The position numbers and the translations under genes are program-made. Shown piece after piece: positions 46,523-56,726 of a DNA stretch of 64,000 nt. Numbering within the stretch: the first letter of the stretch is position 1; each line of letters opens with the position of its first letter. The notes below the pieces were generated by a model that worked only from the letters and a program-made list of their open reading frames with translations, made no database searches and was not told the DNA's origin. The stretch comes from Reticulitermes lucifugus. Lineage: Eukaryota; Arthropoda; Insecta; Blattodea; Rhinotermitidae. Location: positions 132,790 to 196,789 of the forward strand of contig JAKCWW010000044.1 of NCBI GenBank assembly GCA_026260175.1, read 5' to 3'.

Positions 46523-47756
46523 ATTTCATATTTGTAAATATTCCAGCTTCACGCGTAACTCGGCGTTGGAGTAATTTTTGGGGAGGAGGTCGGCAGAATT
46601 AGCGACGTTTTTAGTACGAATAATCAGTTCTGTGATATCGGGTGAGAGAAACGCGAGGTGGGATTGCAGTAGCCGTTTTCATCTGTCGTACTCAGACCCA
46701 ACTTGTGCGCATGCAATGGTGACTGTGAGATATGTCACGTTATGAATGTTCGTTAGCGAAGTACACGTCACATTGCGCACCGGATTATCTGTATGCCTGT
46801 TTACCTGCCTATTAAGAGTGGAATGCAGATCGTGTTGTGCCAAGCACCAACTGTTGATGCAGTTTGCAGAAGCCAATAGATACCAAGAATCAAATGATTC
46901 ATGCAGTACTTGTCTCTTATTGGCATAGCCATACTATAACGCCAGTTGTACTGCTTGTGTGAAGTGAATAGACATGACGTAAACTTGGGTAGCGACAGTA
47001 ATGAGGAATATATGTACTAGGAAGGATGTTAAATAAGCAAGGTTCCCCGCGTTTTAAAAGTAAATGTGAAGGCACTGCAACGTTAAATGTATCACTTTTA
47101 TTCCACTGATGTATCATTATTTGTCAGCATAATCCGGTAGCGCTTTGATGTAATTGTCCTATCTTTGTACGAGTTTAAGAAGTTACGTCACGGTAGAAAT
47201 CGGCCATTTATGGTAAGTGTTGTGTACAGTTCTGATGGGTAGCTCCAGTACAGCGGACGGCTCTCGAATTGTAACTCGTCAGGTTTCCAAAATCAGTTCC
47301 TCCACACGTGCTTCGTTCATACCCGTCCTTGAATGTGCTGGACTGACGGGTGCGATCATGGATGTCCCACCATTTTCGAATTGTGCATCTTTTTGGGCCA
47401 TTCTGAACTCTAATTATGTGTCACCACCACACACCGTTATCAGCGGGTGGTGAATTTCGATGGGGAAGCATGTTTCGCCTATAAAGACCAAATCACGTTA
47501 CGAACTTCTTCGCGGGACGAAGTTTACAATGCAGTTGCCATTGCACGTCAGCTTATTTCCCGAATAACGTCTGATTGACATGCTCTTGCGCCATTGTTAC
47601 ATGTTACCCCTGCTGCAAGTACTGCCTCATACTGGCAAATAAAAATGCTTGACTAACGAAAGTTACGTGCTAGGGGAACCTTACTTGTTGAACGTGCCTC
47701 GTACCTACAGTTCGTGACAGTTGGAAGTTGATGCCTCACCAGGTGCAGAAACTCTT
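46523..47756. other. Intronic, no recognised element
   Basis: No exon or repeat family recognised; frames are short and featureless. Confidence 0.35.
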
Positions 47757-48098
47757 CACTGACTATAGATCTGCGCTCTTCTGGGATATTACGCGGCGTC
47801 GTGTAGTAATTGTTTACCGAAGTTTCGGGACAACTTATCGGTCCAATCTTCACGGAACAAGAGTCCGAGTAGGAAGGAAAGAAAGCCAGCAACCTATAAC
47901 GTATTACCATGAATCTACGTTACAGGTTGCTGGCTTTCTTTCTTTCCTATTCGGACTCTTGATCCGTGAAGATGGGACCCATACGTTGTCTCGAAACTTA
48001 GGTATACAATTACCGCACGATGCCGCATAATATCCCAGAAGAGCGTAGATCTCATCAGCATCGCGGCGGAAGCCTGAAATCAAGATCTGCACTGACTA
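47757..48098. mobile_element. Foldback of two inverted family 2 terminal repeats with 9-bp target duplication
   Basis: Left arm about 47766-47902, right arm about 47917-48060, roughly 87% matching by eye, loop 14 bases. The direct repeat cactgacta flanks it (47757-47765, 48090-48098). Each arm contains the hammerhead-like block (on the right arm GAAGATGGGACCC...GTCTCGAAACTT) and ends in CCCAGAAGAGCGTAGATCTCATCAGCA; only the right side continues with CGCGGCGGAAGCCTGAAATCA. So the left copy is truncated relative to the right. There is no coding body. Confidence 0.85.
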
Positions 48099-48233
48099 CT
48101 TCGGCCCATGTACGCCTTCTCTCGAAAATAATATTTCTTTCAGGTCGTAGTGAGATTGTATGATGCAGTTTTCATTCCTTTGATTTTCACGAAGTTGGAT
48201 TTCATACACGGCAAACAAAAGTGTAACACAGCA

Positions 48234-48430
48234 AAAGATCAATAGGAAAACCAAGAACAAGATGGGAGGAATTCGTCCAGAGGGATTCATTACAGGTCCT
48301 AGGAATACAAGGATGGAGGACACGAGCTGGGGAAAGAGAATAATGGAGGCACCTTTTGAGGGAGGCCCAGGCCGAGAAGGGGCTGTAGTGCCATACATGG
48401 ATGGTTGGATGGAAGCAGAAGTGTAGAGTC
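48234..48430 (+). pseudogene. LINE 3' fragment of a second family
   Basis: Reads SIGKPRTRWEEFVQRDSLQV, then LGIQGWRTRAGERE, a stop, WRHLLREAQAEKGL, a stop, CHTWMVGWKQKC. This is the C-terminus of a LINE ORF2 of the type (G)RPR.RWED.VQ.D....LGI..W....DRE.WR..L.EA.A. It differs in sequence from the 15700/41579 family. Confidence 0.7.
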
Positions 48431-48569
48431 ATATGGACCAAACTCCCCAGACAAATTTTAGTTTAGACCTTCTATACCGAATTCATTTTTTTCCAACGAG
48501 TGGTTGCGGATATGAAACCGGCAGACGTGATGTTTTCACGTTCTTGTGAACACTCGGCCTTACTCCGTC

Positions 48570-48850
48570 TGGTGACTAGGCCACTTGCGTACGACCAAGG
48601 AATCCTTCATTTCCCCGCATGGGCAAATAGATGTTTCTGTTCTCAGAAGTGTCCAGGGCGGTTGTGGAGCCCACCCACCTTCGTATCCATTGGACACAAG
48701 GGTTTTGTCCTCAGTAACAGAGTGACCGGGGCGTGAAGATGAATTTTCACTTCCATTTAGTACCAACGTTAAGAATGCACTCCACAAGGACTTCATGGCA
48801 TGGTGCTTAATTAAGCACAGGGGCGACTTCTCCTTTATCTTCAACAATAT
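48570..48850 (+). repeat. SINE family 1 copy, head degraded
   Basis: Shares 'gtggagcccacccacc', 'gtgaccggggcgtgaagatga', 'accaacgttaagaatgcactcc' (in pieces), 'cttcatggcatggtgctt' and 'gcacaggggcgacttctccttt' with other family 1 tails. Confidence 0.65.
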
Positions 48851-49809
48851 TAAAAATTGTATTTTTCTTTCTTCCTTAGAAAATAAGCAGTCGGCGTTGG
48901 TCCTTAGAGGAGCAGTGTCTGCTGTCTTTAATTATGTGCAATATTGTACTTTTCTGGCAAAATTTTCTTCCGGAATAGACATTCCATTCACGCAGCTCCA
49001 GTGCGTGTAATAAAATACGTTTTGTTATAACAACCCTGGAAATCTAAAGTCAGGGTTTTGGTGAGGAGATCTGGCGAAGGGCTCATGCAGAGGAGATGGG
49101 AGAATAATTAGGGTAGTAGGCTTGTAAGGATGGTAGAAGAAGCTGTGGATCTTGTTCAGCGCCGGTGTTTGGTGTTGGTGGTGTTGAACCTTCGGTTGTA
49201 CCAGTGAGTTTGAGTGTTTTCTACATTGCTACGTATGCTGAAGCCTATGACGTAGCCGTACCTCAGTACATTGAGTATATTTTTTACCTTTAGGCCACGT
49301 GATCGAGGTTTTTCTCAGTATATGTAAGTTAAGTGATCGTGCAGCGAGGGATGCTGTCGTTGCCATGGTTACCGCCGGGTGTCTGGCATCGATCGCTAAG
49401 CTGCACCCTCGCTCTGCACGGGGGTGAACACCCTTCACCGATTCCCCATACTGCCTCGGAGTGTCAGTGCTGTGTACGTCTGTTTCGACAGAGCGTATAC
49501 ATACAGTTCATGCAACTAAGGCACAAAAAAAAGAAACATTGGCTGCAGTAGCTTACCGCTGGAACACGATTGAGTGACAGCTTATATTTATATTGTTTGA
49601 AAACTGCAAATTGATGGCTTTAACTGTCGAGGTACAGTGCAAGAGGAGTCAAGGTCATGTCACAGATCAACACCAGTTTGGCACAAGTGTTAGGTTCAAA
49701 GCCGATGTGTTTCGTTCGTAGCATGGAGAACGATAAGATTAGAGTGGCATAGAATGGAAAAACCTTATATTCCAGAGTAGTGCCTTCATCTTTGGGGCAA
49801 TAGACTGCT
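48851..49809. other. Intronic, no recognised element
   Basis: No coding exon or repeat family recognised. An A run lies at 49525-49533. Confidence 0.35.
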
Positions 49810-49856
49810 TTATCCTGAAGAAGGCACTGCAATACTTTGAAACGTCTGGAATTGTT
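49810..49856 (+). repeat. Decayed hammerhead-like block
   Basis: CCTGAAGAAGGCACTG ... ACTTTGAAACGTCTGG follows the family order (core box, spacer, GAAAC, GTC) but the hairpin is poor. Upstream 'agtgccttcatct' (49770-49782) is complementary to 'gaagaaggcact' here, so a small inverted structure is present. Confidence 0.35.
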
Positions 49857-50164
49857 GACCATTCGACATAACGTATCATCAGAAGACTTGAGTCTTCGAA
49901 TTCTGTTTCTTTGGGGGAGTGCTAAAAAGAGAGAAAGTGGGATTAGGCAGTTCAGTAATGCTTACAGCCACACCTACGTGTGTCAGGGGCAATAGTCTGC
50001 GATTTACCCTCAAATTTCGTTTTCACTGCAGTGATGGCTGGAGCTCTCGACGTAGGGCTTAATATTTACCTACAATACAATAAAATTCGTCATGCGCGGT
50101 CGCTGCCATTGTCAGTCCGACGTAGCACTACCGAGTATTTGTTGCATGTTTCTAGGTAACACAC

Positions 50165-50255
50165 AGGCTTACATTGCAAGCTTTTGGGTTTTCACGGCGA
50201 CTCAATTACAACTTGTAGATTATTGTGGAAAAGTGTTCGATGTTTCGGAGGCACG
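50165..50255 (-). repeat. Truncated family 2 terminal repeat
   Basis: On the - strand it runs from CCTCCGAAACATCGAACAC to 'aatctacaagttgtaattgagtcgccgtgaaaacc' (in pieces), the layout GAAAC...about 45 bases...CCnnAAG...CGCCGTGA of other copies. The 5' hammerhead half is missing. Confidence 0.35.
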
Positions 50256-53200
50256 TAGCTTCATGTAGCTTTCATAGCAGGAAATACGAGGTGAATAAAT
50301 TCTTCAGGGCATAGTAGAAAGATGGCTTCATATTGTGTGGAGAATATGGATGGTCCTTTTAAGAAGCATAAATTCGTGGTTGCCACTTCAGCTTTATTTG
50401 ACAAGACTATCAGTAGCTGAAACTGTGTAGCGTCGAATTGATGTACCATTAATAAGGAATGACTTGGTAAATACGCGGTAGGAAGTGGTCGTGGCTCAAT
50501 TTGAGGTACAAACTCGGCGTTTTCCAGGAGGGACTGAGGGAAATAATGAAACTGCAGGCTATTCGTTGTCTAGACAGATAACCGCGTGACCGAGTTTGCT
50601 CGGTAAGACGGAATGAGGGGAAGTGAAGAGAAGAAACGCGTTGTCTTAATTCCCTTTTACGATTTTTCACCTTTTAGTATACTCTTGCATTGTCTTTTGT
50701 GACACACAATATCCCTTACGCTTTCTTATCATTCTCATCCTGAAAGCACTGTTTTTCTCGATGGTTTATGTATGTCTTCCTTATCTACATGTTACAACGG
50801 GATGTATAAACTAAAGACTTTTTCCGAAACTTTGGAAACGTGTTCATTTGTACATGGCGTTACAAACCAGGAGAGGAAATTTAGATTAACTGAATCCTTA
50901 AAATGTCATGGTAATTGTTAACGGGTAGGTTTCATGTCAGTAGCAGTGTTCATTTCAGTATGCATTAAACAGATTTAAATTTGTTGCAAGCGTCCAGAAT
51001 TCTGGAGCATTGGGTTGCATCCTGTTATAAGAGATGGCCAATCCAGGCGCATGGTGGGGTGTAGTGGAGGGGCGGTGGACAGTTGAGTAATCAATTCCAG
51101 GCTTGTAATGGATATTTCGTGTCATATAATTAATAATGGAGTAACAGACTGAAACGAATTTATTCATATGAACGAGATTTTAAGACGATGTGTCGGGTGG
51201 AGACTTGATTCCATCGTGTAGATATTTAAGGAGCCCAATGAAGAATGGAAAATTAGACAAATGAATTGGAGTCTCGCCATTTTTAGTGGATTGTCTTGGA
51301 TTGTATCAAGATAGAATAGTAGGCAGGACATCATTTGTGTTTCTAAGTTCCCTTTCATTTCAGCGATTGGATTTGCGTCGAATCGTTTGTCCTTTGTGCG
51401 AAGAGCACAAAAGTCTATATATAATGAGGTGGTCACGTCTGACCATCTGTAAGTTGCAGTTTTTAGCAGAGGAATGCACGTAGGCAGTAAGTTATCGAGA
51501 GAAGGAAGGTATGAGTGTCAAAATATGGGTTAGAATGAAATTTGCACCCAAAAAGTACACATTTTCGCGTGTTTTAGATCTGTTTTCTGGACGGAAAGGC
51601 AGGTGGCCGAATAAGTGGTATGATTACACATCTGACCAAGAACATATTTTGGTCATCACCTCAGAATTAGCGTATATAGGATTTCCAAACATTTTCTAGT
51701 ACTAATCTAGACGAACAGCATGTTAAGGAATTCCCCCAGAATCATGAAGAGCTTTTATTTTGTTATATTTGTATTATGTACGACAGGCCAGCTGGGCCAT
51801 GTTTCAAAGACCCACACACGAAGTAGAACTGCAAGATGTGTGACGTAGTGACACATTACCCACGCCGCAAATTGCCTGCTACCTCCACGGGTTCCGTGAA
51901 CCGCAGGTTGTGAGTCGTGACCGACAAATACGAGTAACCTTGAAGTGTCTTAACGAAGGGGCAGTTTGTGCGACGCAGTTGTCTAAAGAAATGTGTACGC
52001 TGCACCTAGTGTCATTATTTAGTATTGGCAGTTGTTCGTAAACCGATTTATTTAATGACCTTTATCTGCTGTCAGATGGAGGTGCTTCACAAATTGTCCT
52101 ATGTTTCTAATGGAACGAAAGGGTGTACTACTATTACCACTACTACTAGTACTACTACAGTATCAGCTGAATGAATTATGTACGTCGAATAATGAGCGTA
52201 CCAAATCTTGAATAGTACTTACCTGACGCGGAGAACACGGTAAAAATCTTCGAAAAGCCACTGTCTGGACCAAGATATGAACCGAGTACATCTGGAATGC
52301 AGAAACGGTACGAGGAGACTGTGGAACCAAACATGGCTCTTGTTTCGTGTTTTTGAGCTCCCTATTCAAATCCCGGCCCTGGGAGCGGGTAACCTGGCGA
52401 AGATCGTCATTCCTCCTTGGAATATGTTGACAGTGCCTTAGGACAGGATACGGCCGCTACTGTATGCATTATGCATTTCAATTATCTTACATTTACGCGC
52501 TGAAGAACGTAAACACATACAGCGTCGCTCGCGGTAAGCATGCTACGAATTCCCAGACCGGCAGGTGCAAATATGCGACCTTCAGTGAAATATCGCGAAA
52601 ACACTTTCTGTTGTGGGAGGGTAGTAACAACAGTCTGGCTGTGCCAAATCGGACGCGACCTTCATAGTAAATACAGAAATTGCGCGGAAATACCTCGACC
52701 GCTGTAGCTGACATGCATGCATATAGGGGTCCACGAAAACACTGGGCAGGCTGCATGAAGAAGCCTGTTTGGGCTGCTAGAAATGGACACTACAGTCGTG
52801 ATTTGTGCTGGTGGCAGCGCGAGTCAACAGTAGACGATGTCCGATTTGAGCTTCATCGCATGCCACCTTCCGCAGGTCTTCACTGCGGATCGAACAGTCT
52901 ATATTTCATCCTCGAAGGAACTCGGCATGTTTTCTATTAAATTTAATGTGGTGGAGCTCTGTCAATATTCGGTACTTTTAACTTGTGTTTGCTTTTTGGA
53001 AGACATGAAAGTTTATTGTACCAAAAATAAATTATACTTGCATAAAATATAAGTTTTATAAGAAATTTCTGGAAGTAGACCCTCCATTTCTACGATTTGA
53101 TGTGGACCTGTGTGGACAGGAATGCAAGTGACAGCGTGTTTTTTGGCCTATTGTGCAGTGGTGCGGATTTACTGTTGACTGGCATTGTCGACAGTAGAGT

Positions 53201-53284
53201 TCTGTGTGCGGTAAAAGAATTTCGAGGCCAGTGTGGGCTGCAAAATCTATTCGAAAGAAATGTATAACTGCTGGAGATATTAGG
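50256..53284. other. Intronic, no recognised element
   Basis: A short ACT-type trinucleotide patch (accactactactagtactactac, in pieces) lies at 52137-52157. No exon or mobile element recognised in the rest. Confidence 0.35.
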
Positions 53285-53529
53285 AATAGTCCATTAGAGA
53301 TCTGGACCCTTTTGAGATTTTACGCAGCGCAGAATGGTAGTTTCTTACCGACGTTTCGGGACATCCTATCGGTTCCATCTTCACGGGTCGAGCAGTTGCT
53401 TGAAGATGGGACCGATAGGCTGTCCCGAAACGTCGTAAGAAACTATCATTCTTCGCTGCGTAAAATCCTAAAGGAGCGCAGATCTCATTTACACCGTGAC
53501 GGAAGCCTGAAATCACGCAATATTCCATT
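53285..53529. mobile_element. Foldback of two inverted family 2 terminal repeats with 11-bp target duplication
   Basis: Left arm 53297-53385 and right arm 53401-53490 are near-exact complements (about 90% by eye) with a loop of about 16 bases. The flanks aatagtccatt (53285-53295) and aatattccatt (53519-53529) match at 10 of 11. Each arm has GAAGATGGGACCGATAGG...GTCCCGAAACGTCG-type sequence, whose GGGAC/GTCCC hairpin is perfect on the right arm. The right end continues to GACGGAAGCCTGAAATCA as in the 47757 element. The junction of the two copies is just upstream of the hammerhead-like core. Confidence 0.85.
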
Positions 53530-53933
53530 TTAACCCTTTCTTTTTCTTTTATTTTTCCTCCCATTTCTTTGCCTCATATCCATTGTTTCTCTTTCCTTCC
53601 CGCCTGTATTTACCTTTGTTACACGTGCCCACTTGTTTTCCTCGAGACGGTGCAAGTACACCTCGCTGTGTCCCCCACAGTTGGTGTGTAGGCTGAAGGA
53701 CCAGGTTCCTGTACTGCTTGACGAGTACAAAGGATAACCGGATAATCGATTCAGCGACCTTCCAACCGACCCGCAGCCTCGGCTGTCCTCACCGATTACT
53801 ACCCACCTGATGTCACCCGGAAGAGAACACCTAGCGTGTCGGTCTGACCTCAGTTCGAAAAATTGAAACTTGTTTACTTCGCCAAAAATTGCAGGATTTT
53901 CATCGTACTTCTTGAGAATGTATCAATTTAATT

Positions 53934-54145
53934 GGCGGCCAGGATAGCGTAGTCGGTATAGGGACTTGCTACGGACTGGACGGTCCGGCGTTCGAACCCC
54001 GGTGGGGGCGAGATTTTCCGGATCCATCCAGCCCGAATTCGAGGCCCACCCAATCACCTGTACAACGGGTACCGTGTCTCTTTTCCAGAGGTAAAGCAGC
54101 CGAGGCGTGGTACTGACCACCCACACCCTTCTACGGGACAGCCTT
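53934..54145 (+). repeat. SINE family 1, near-complete copy
   Basis: tRNA-like head 'ggccaggatagcgtagtcgg', B box GTTCGAACCCC, 'ggtgggggcgagattttccgg', 'gaggcccacccaatcacctg', 'ggtaaagcagccgaggcgtgg' and a 3' 'ctttacatttattt' tail. The head and B box would support Pol III transcription if intact. With 46300 and 31098 it defines the family. Confidence 0.75.
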
Positions 54146-54286
54146 TACATTTATTTAATTTCAGGAGCTCAAAGCGGTTTTTTGTAGACCATATTGTTTC
54201 TCCCTCTTTATTGCTACGATTAAATATGAATTGCTATGTATTTTAATGGAAGTATGCAGTTAGCTCAGTATTAGTTTCTTCTTGTA

Positions 54287-54390
54287 CTACCCTGAAGATG
54301 GAGGCAGCACGTTGCTCCAAAACGTTAGTGCTTATATACTAGTCTCCACGGCGTCATATTCCAGACGAAGAGTCTTCATCAGTATACGAA
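54287..54390 (+). repeat. Hammerhead-like terminal repeat, family 2, solo copy
   Basis: CCCTGAAGATGGAGGCAGC...GCTCC, AAAACGTTAG, then 'ctccacggcgtcatattccagacgaagagtcttcatcag' in pieces. The GGAG/CTCC hairpin is intact, but GAAAC has become AAAAC, which would destroy a hammerhead core. Confidence 0.5.
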
Positions 54391-55094
54391 TAAATTAATT
54401 GCAGCAGCATTCATTCCTTGTGACAAAGCAGCCAGGTTGTCCGAAGAATGTGTGTGTGCTTGGCTCGGACATAAGTGTGTTCTTAAACCGTCCATTTTAT
54501 AGGTGCTTTTGTCACAAATTCTTCTTGTAGATCTGTAATCCGGTACTGCGAATAGAGTTCTGAGAATGAAGCAGTTGGAAATGAGTCATAGTTTACCATC
54601 TAGGGTGTTATTCCGTTGATGGCTAATACTTATCCAAATTATATTTAATAGTTCGCTTTCTACCTTGCAGAGAACAAGTTGTTTTAAGTTCCACTATATT
54701 TACATTGATGTACAATTTTTAAGGTTCTGACGGCCTTCTCGCGAGGGTTCGGAAGTGAATATGATCCTAACCACACCCTGTGCGACACTTGTGGGCTGTG
54801 GGAACCTTGCCGAAGGTTGGGAATGTTGAGGGGCAAATGTAACGCGATCTTGCGGTTTGGCAGCCAAACAGAACTGCGGTGGGCGACTTTATTTATATAA
54901 GGAAACCGTCGCACCACTAATTTTCAGTCCTGTGGCAGTGTTTATTGCGTGAAGACGCGTACTTTTGTGTGTAAGAAGAACACATGGATCCGGAGGTAAT
55001 ATGCATCCCTGCTGTTGCTTAATGGGCTTGTCTGTGTGGCTAGTATCTCGTGCTTTAAAACTTCCAGTAACTCATTTTGCCCACTGAATGTATT

Positions 55095-55175
55095 TGTGAT
55101 TTGGTTATAATCTTCTGAGGTGTTCTGCCGCGTTGTCCGATTGAAATTTACCGACGTTTCGGATTAACCTGTTTC
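55095..55175 (-). repeat. Family 2 terminal repeat fragment
   Basis: The + strand 'tcttctgaggtgttctgccgcgttg' followed by 'ttaccgacgtttcggattaacctg' matches the left arm layout of 47757 (tcttctgggatattacgcggcgtcg ... ttaccgaagtttcgggacaac). The core-box half is eroded. Confidence 0.45.
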
Positions 55176-55392
55176 CTACACGTTGTTACCAGACGGTAGT
55201 GTTTATATGCACAGTCATGAAGACCTCATACACGTATTGTTTGGTCGCGGAACAAACGGCTGTCTGTTTTCTAAACGTGTTGATCACGGATTGAAGACGG
55301 GCGCGTTTTGTTCTCTGGGAGGTAGGGACGGAAGTTTTAAATGTCCCGTAGTAATACAAAATTTTGCACAGATTATTGTATGTTCAGCCTCA

Positions 55393-55442
55393 GGTTGCGG
55401 AAGAGTGGTAGGCCCCTATGGGCTTACCACTCTTCCGCAACC
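55393..55442. repeat. Near-perfect hairpin (23-bp arms, 4-base loop)
   Basis: ggttgcggaagagtggtaggccc (split here: ggttgcggaag, agtggtaggccc; 55393-55415) pairs with 55420-55442 at 22 of 23 positions, loop CTAT. No target duplication was seen. Like 35882, it has almost no loop, as expected of a strand-switching event. Confidence 0.85.
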
Positions 55443-56059
55443 ACCAGTGTATCTGGAACAGTGCCTTTCAATCTGTTTTTTCTCGCGTACCACTGTCAGA
55501 CAGAACGCGCGCGTTCTACTGGGTATTGAAAATACTAATAGACAGTTTCTACTTTGAGGATCCTGGTCTTCCGGAATGTTTTGCTGGTTTGTTCCACCAG
55601 ATGACCGTCCGCGTACCACTGGTTGAAAAGCGCTGATCTAGATTCCCTTTTCCGCAGCTGGCTGAAGTGGCCGTATCTTCCGAATCTGTACTATGTAGCA
55701 ACAGATTCTAGCATTTCGGTTTCCAAAGACGGAACGGCGATGCGGTTTTATGAAATACATTATCAGAATATACTAAATCAACACTTGGCTAGTTAACTTG
55801 GTCAGGACCTGGACAAAATTTCGAAATCGGTGTTGACAGGCCCCCAGAGCCTGGCCTGCTACATGGCTTTTAAATATCAGTTTATATGAGCTTCGTCCAG
55901 TGAGGTGTTCATTTCAACTGACTGCAGTTCATGCGATGCTGTCAGCGTGTTGCCAAATGAAAACCTTGAAACCGAAATACACTACCTTTATCATAAATTG
56001 TAATCATGGCATTGCTTGCACATCGCATGGGAAATGACTGTGCAGCAATAACGATCTCC
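55443..56059. other. Intronic, no recognised element
   Basis: No exon or repeat recognised. Confidence 0.35.
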
Positions 56060-56140
56060 ACTTTCCTCCACTACTTCGCATGTCTTCATGACTGTGCTTA
56101 GTTGAGCACAGGTACACCTTTACCTTTAACAACAACAAAA
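56060..56140 (+). repeat. SINE family 1 tail fragment
   Basis: 'cttcatgactgtgcttagttgagcacaggtacacctttacc' (in pieces) matches the 3' ends of the copies at 31098 and 48570. Confidence 0.5.
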
Positions 56141-56682
56141 CGCAGAAGTATAGCGCCGAATGGTTGGATGATTGTGAATAACGAATTAGAAATGAGGCTG
56201 AAGGAAGCGTTTGTGGGCTCAGCTTGAGGTACTTTCCCGGAATTTAATTGAAGGGATTGAGGAAAACCACTAAAATTCTCAGCAAGGATGTCTGGTGATC
56301 CTGCCAAGATTCCAACCGGGCAGTGCGTAGGCTGTACACTGCCGAACTCTGCACTTCCTTTGCTGCTGTAATGACGGCCATGCATTGAAATTAAGTACTA
56401 GATTGCTTAATATGATCGTCATAGTTTTCTTTCAGATCAAAAAGAGGAGGCAGAGGAATTTGTTGGGATTATCTGTACTGCCCTTGTCTGAGGTCAACTA
56501 AATTAAGCTAATTGCGACTCCATTGTGATACAATCACATGACTGTGGGACCCGTACTATGCCAAACAAAACGCTGATTATCTGCGGTTTAACTGTTGAAT
56601 GTGATTTCTTTTAATATCCTCGTACGTGTTACGAAGAGGGTTTCCCACCAATATTCTGTATTCGCCTGACAGTCCCATTATT

Positions 56683-56726
56683 ATTATTATTATTATTATT
56701 ATCATCATCATTATTGTTATTATTAA
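56683..56726. repeat. (ATT)n microsatellite
   Basis: An uninterrupted ATT run of about 9 units leads into ATC and mixed units. The poly-Ile frames over it on both strands are artefacts. Confidence 0.9.

Noticed and set aside
47728-48092. Open frames on both strands around 47728-48092
   Set aside because: They lie in the inverted arms of a foldback repeat; the 'WDITRRRVV...FGTTYRSNLHG' reading is the repeat itself.
53204-53564. Opposed open frames around 53204-53564
   Set aside because: Same explanation: translations of inverted repeat arms.
53934-54010. Possible tRNA gene
   Set aside because: The same head occurs at 46300-46522 with a shared SINE body, so it is a SINE promoter.
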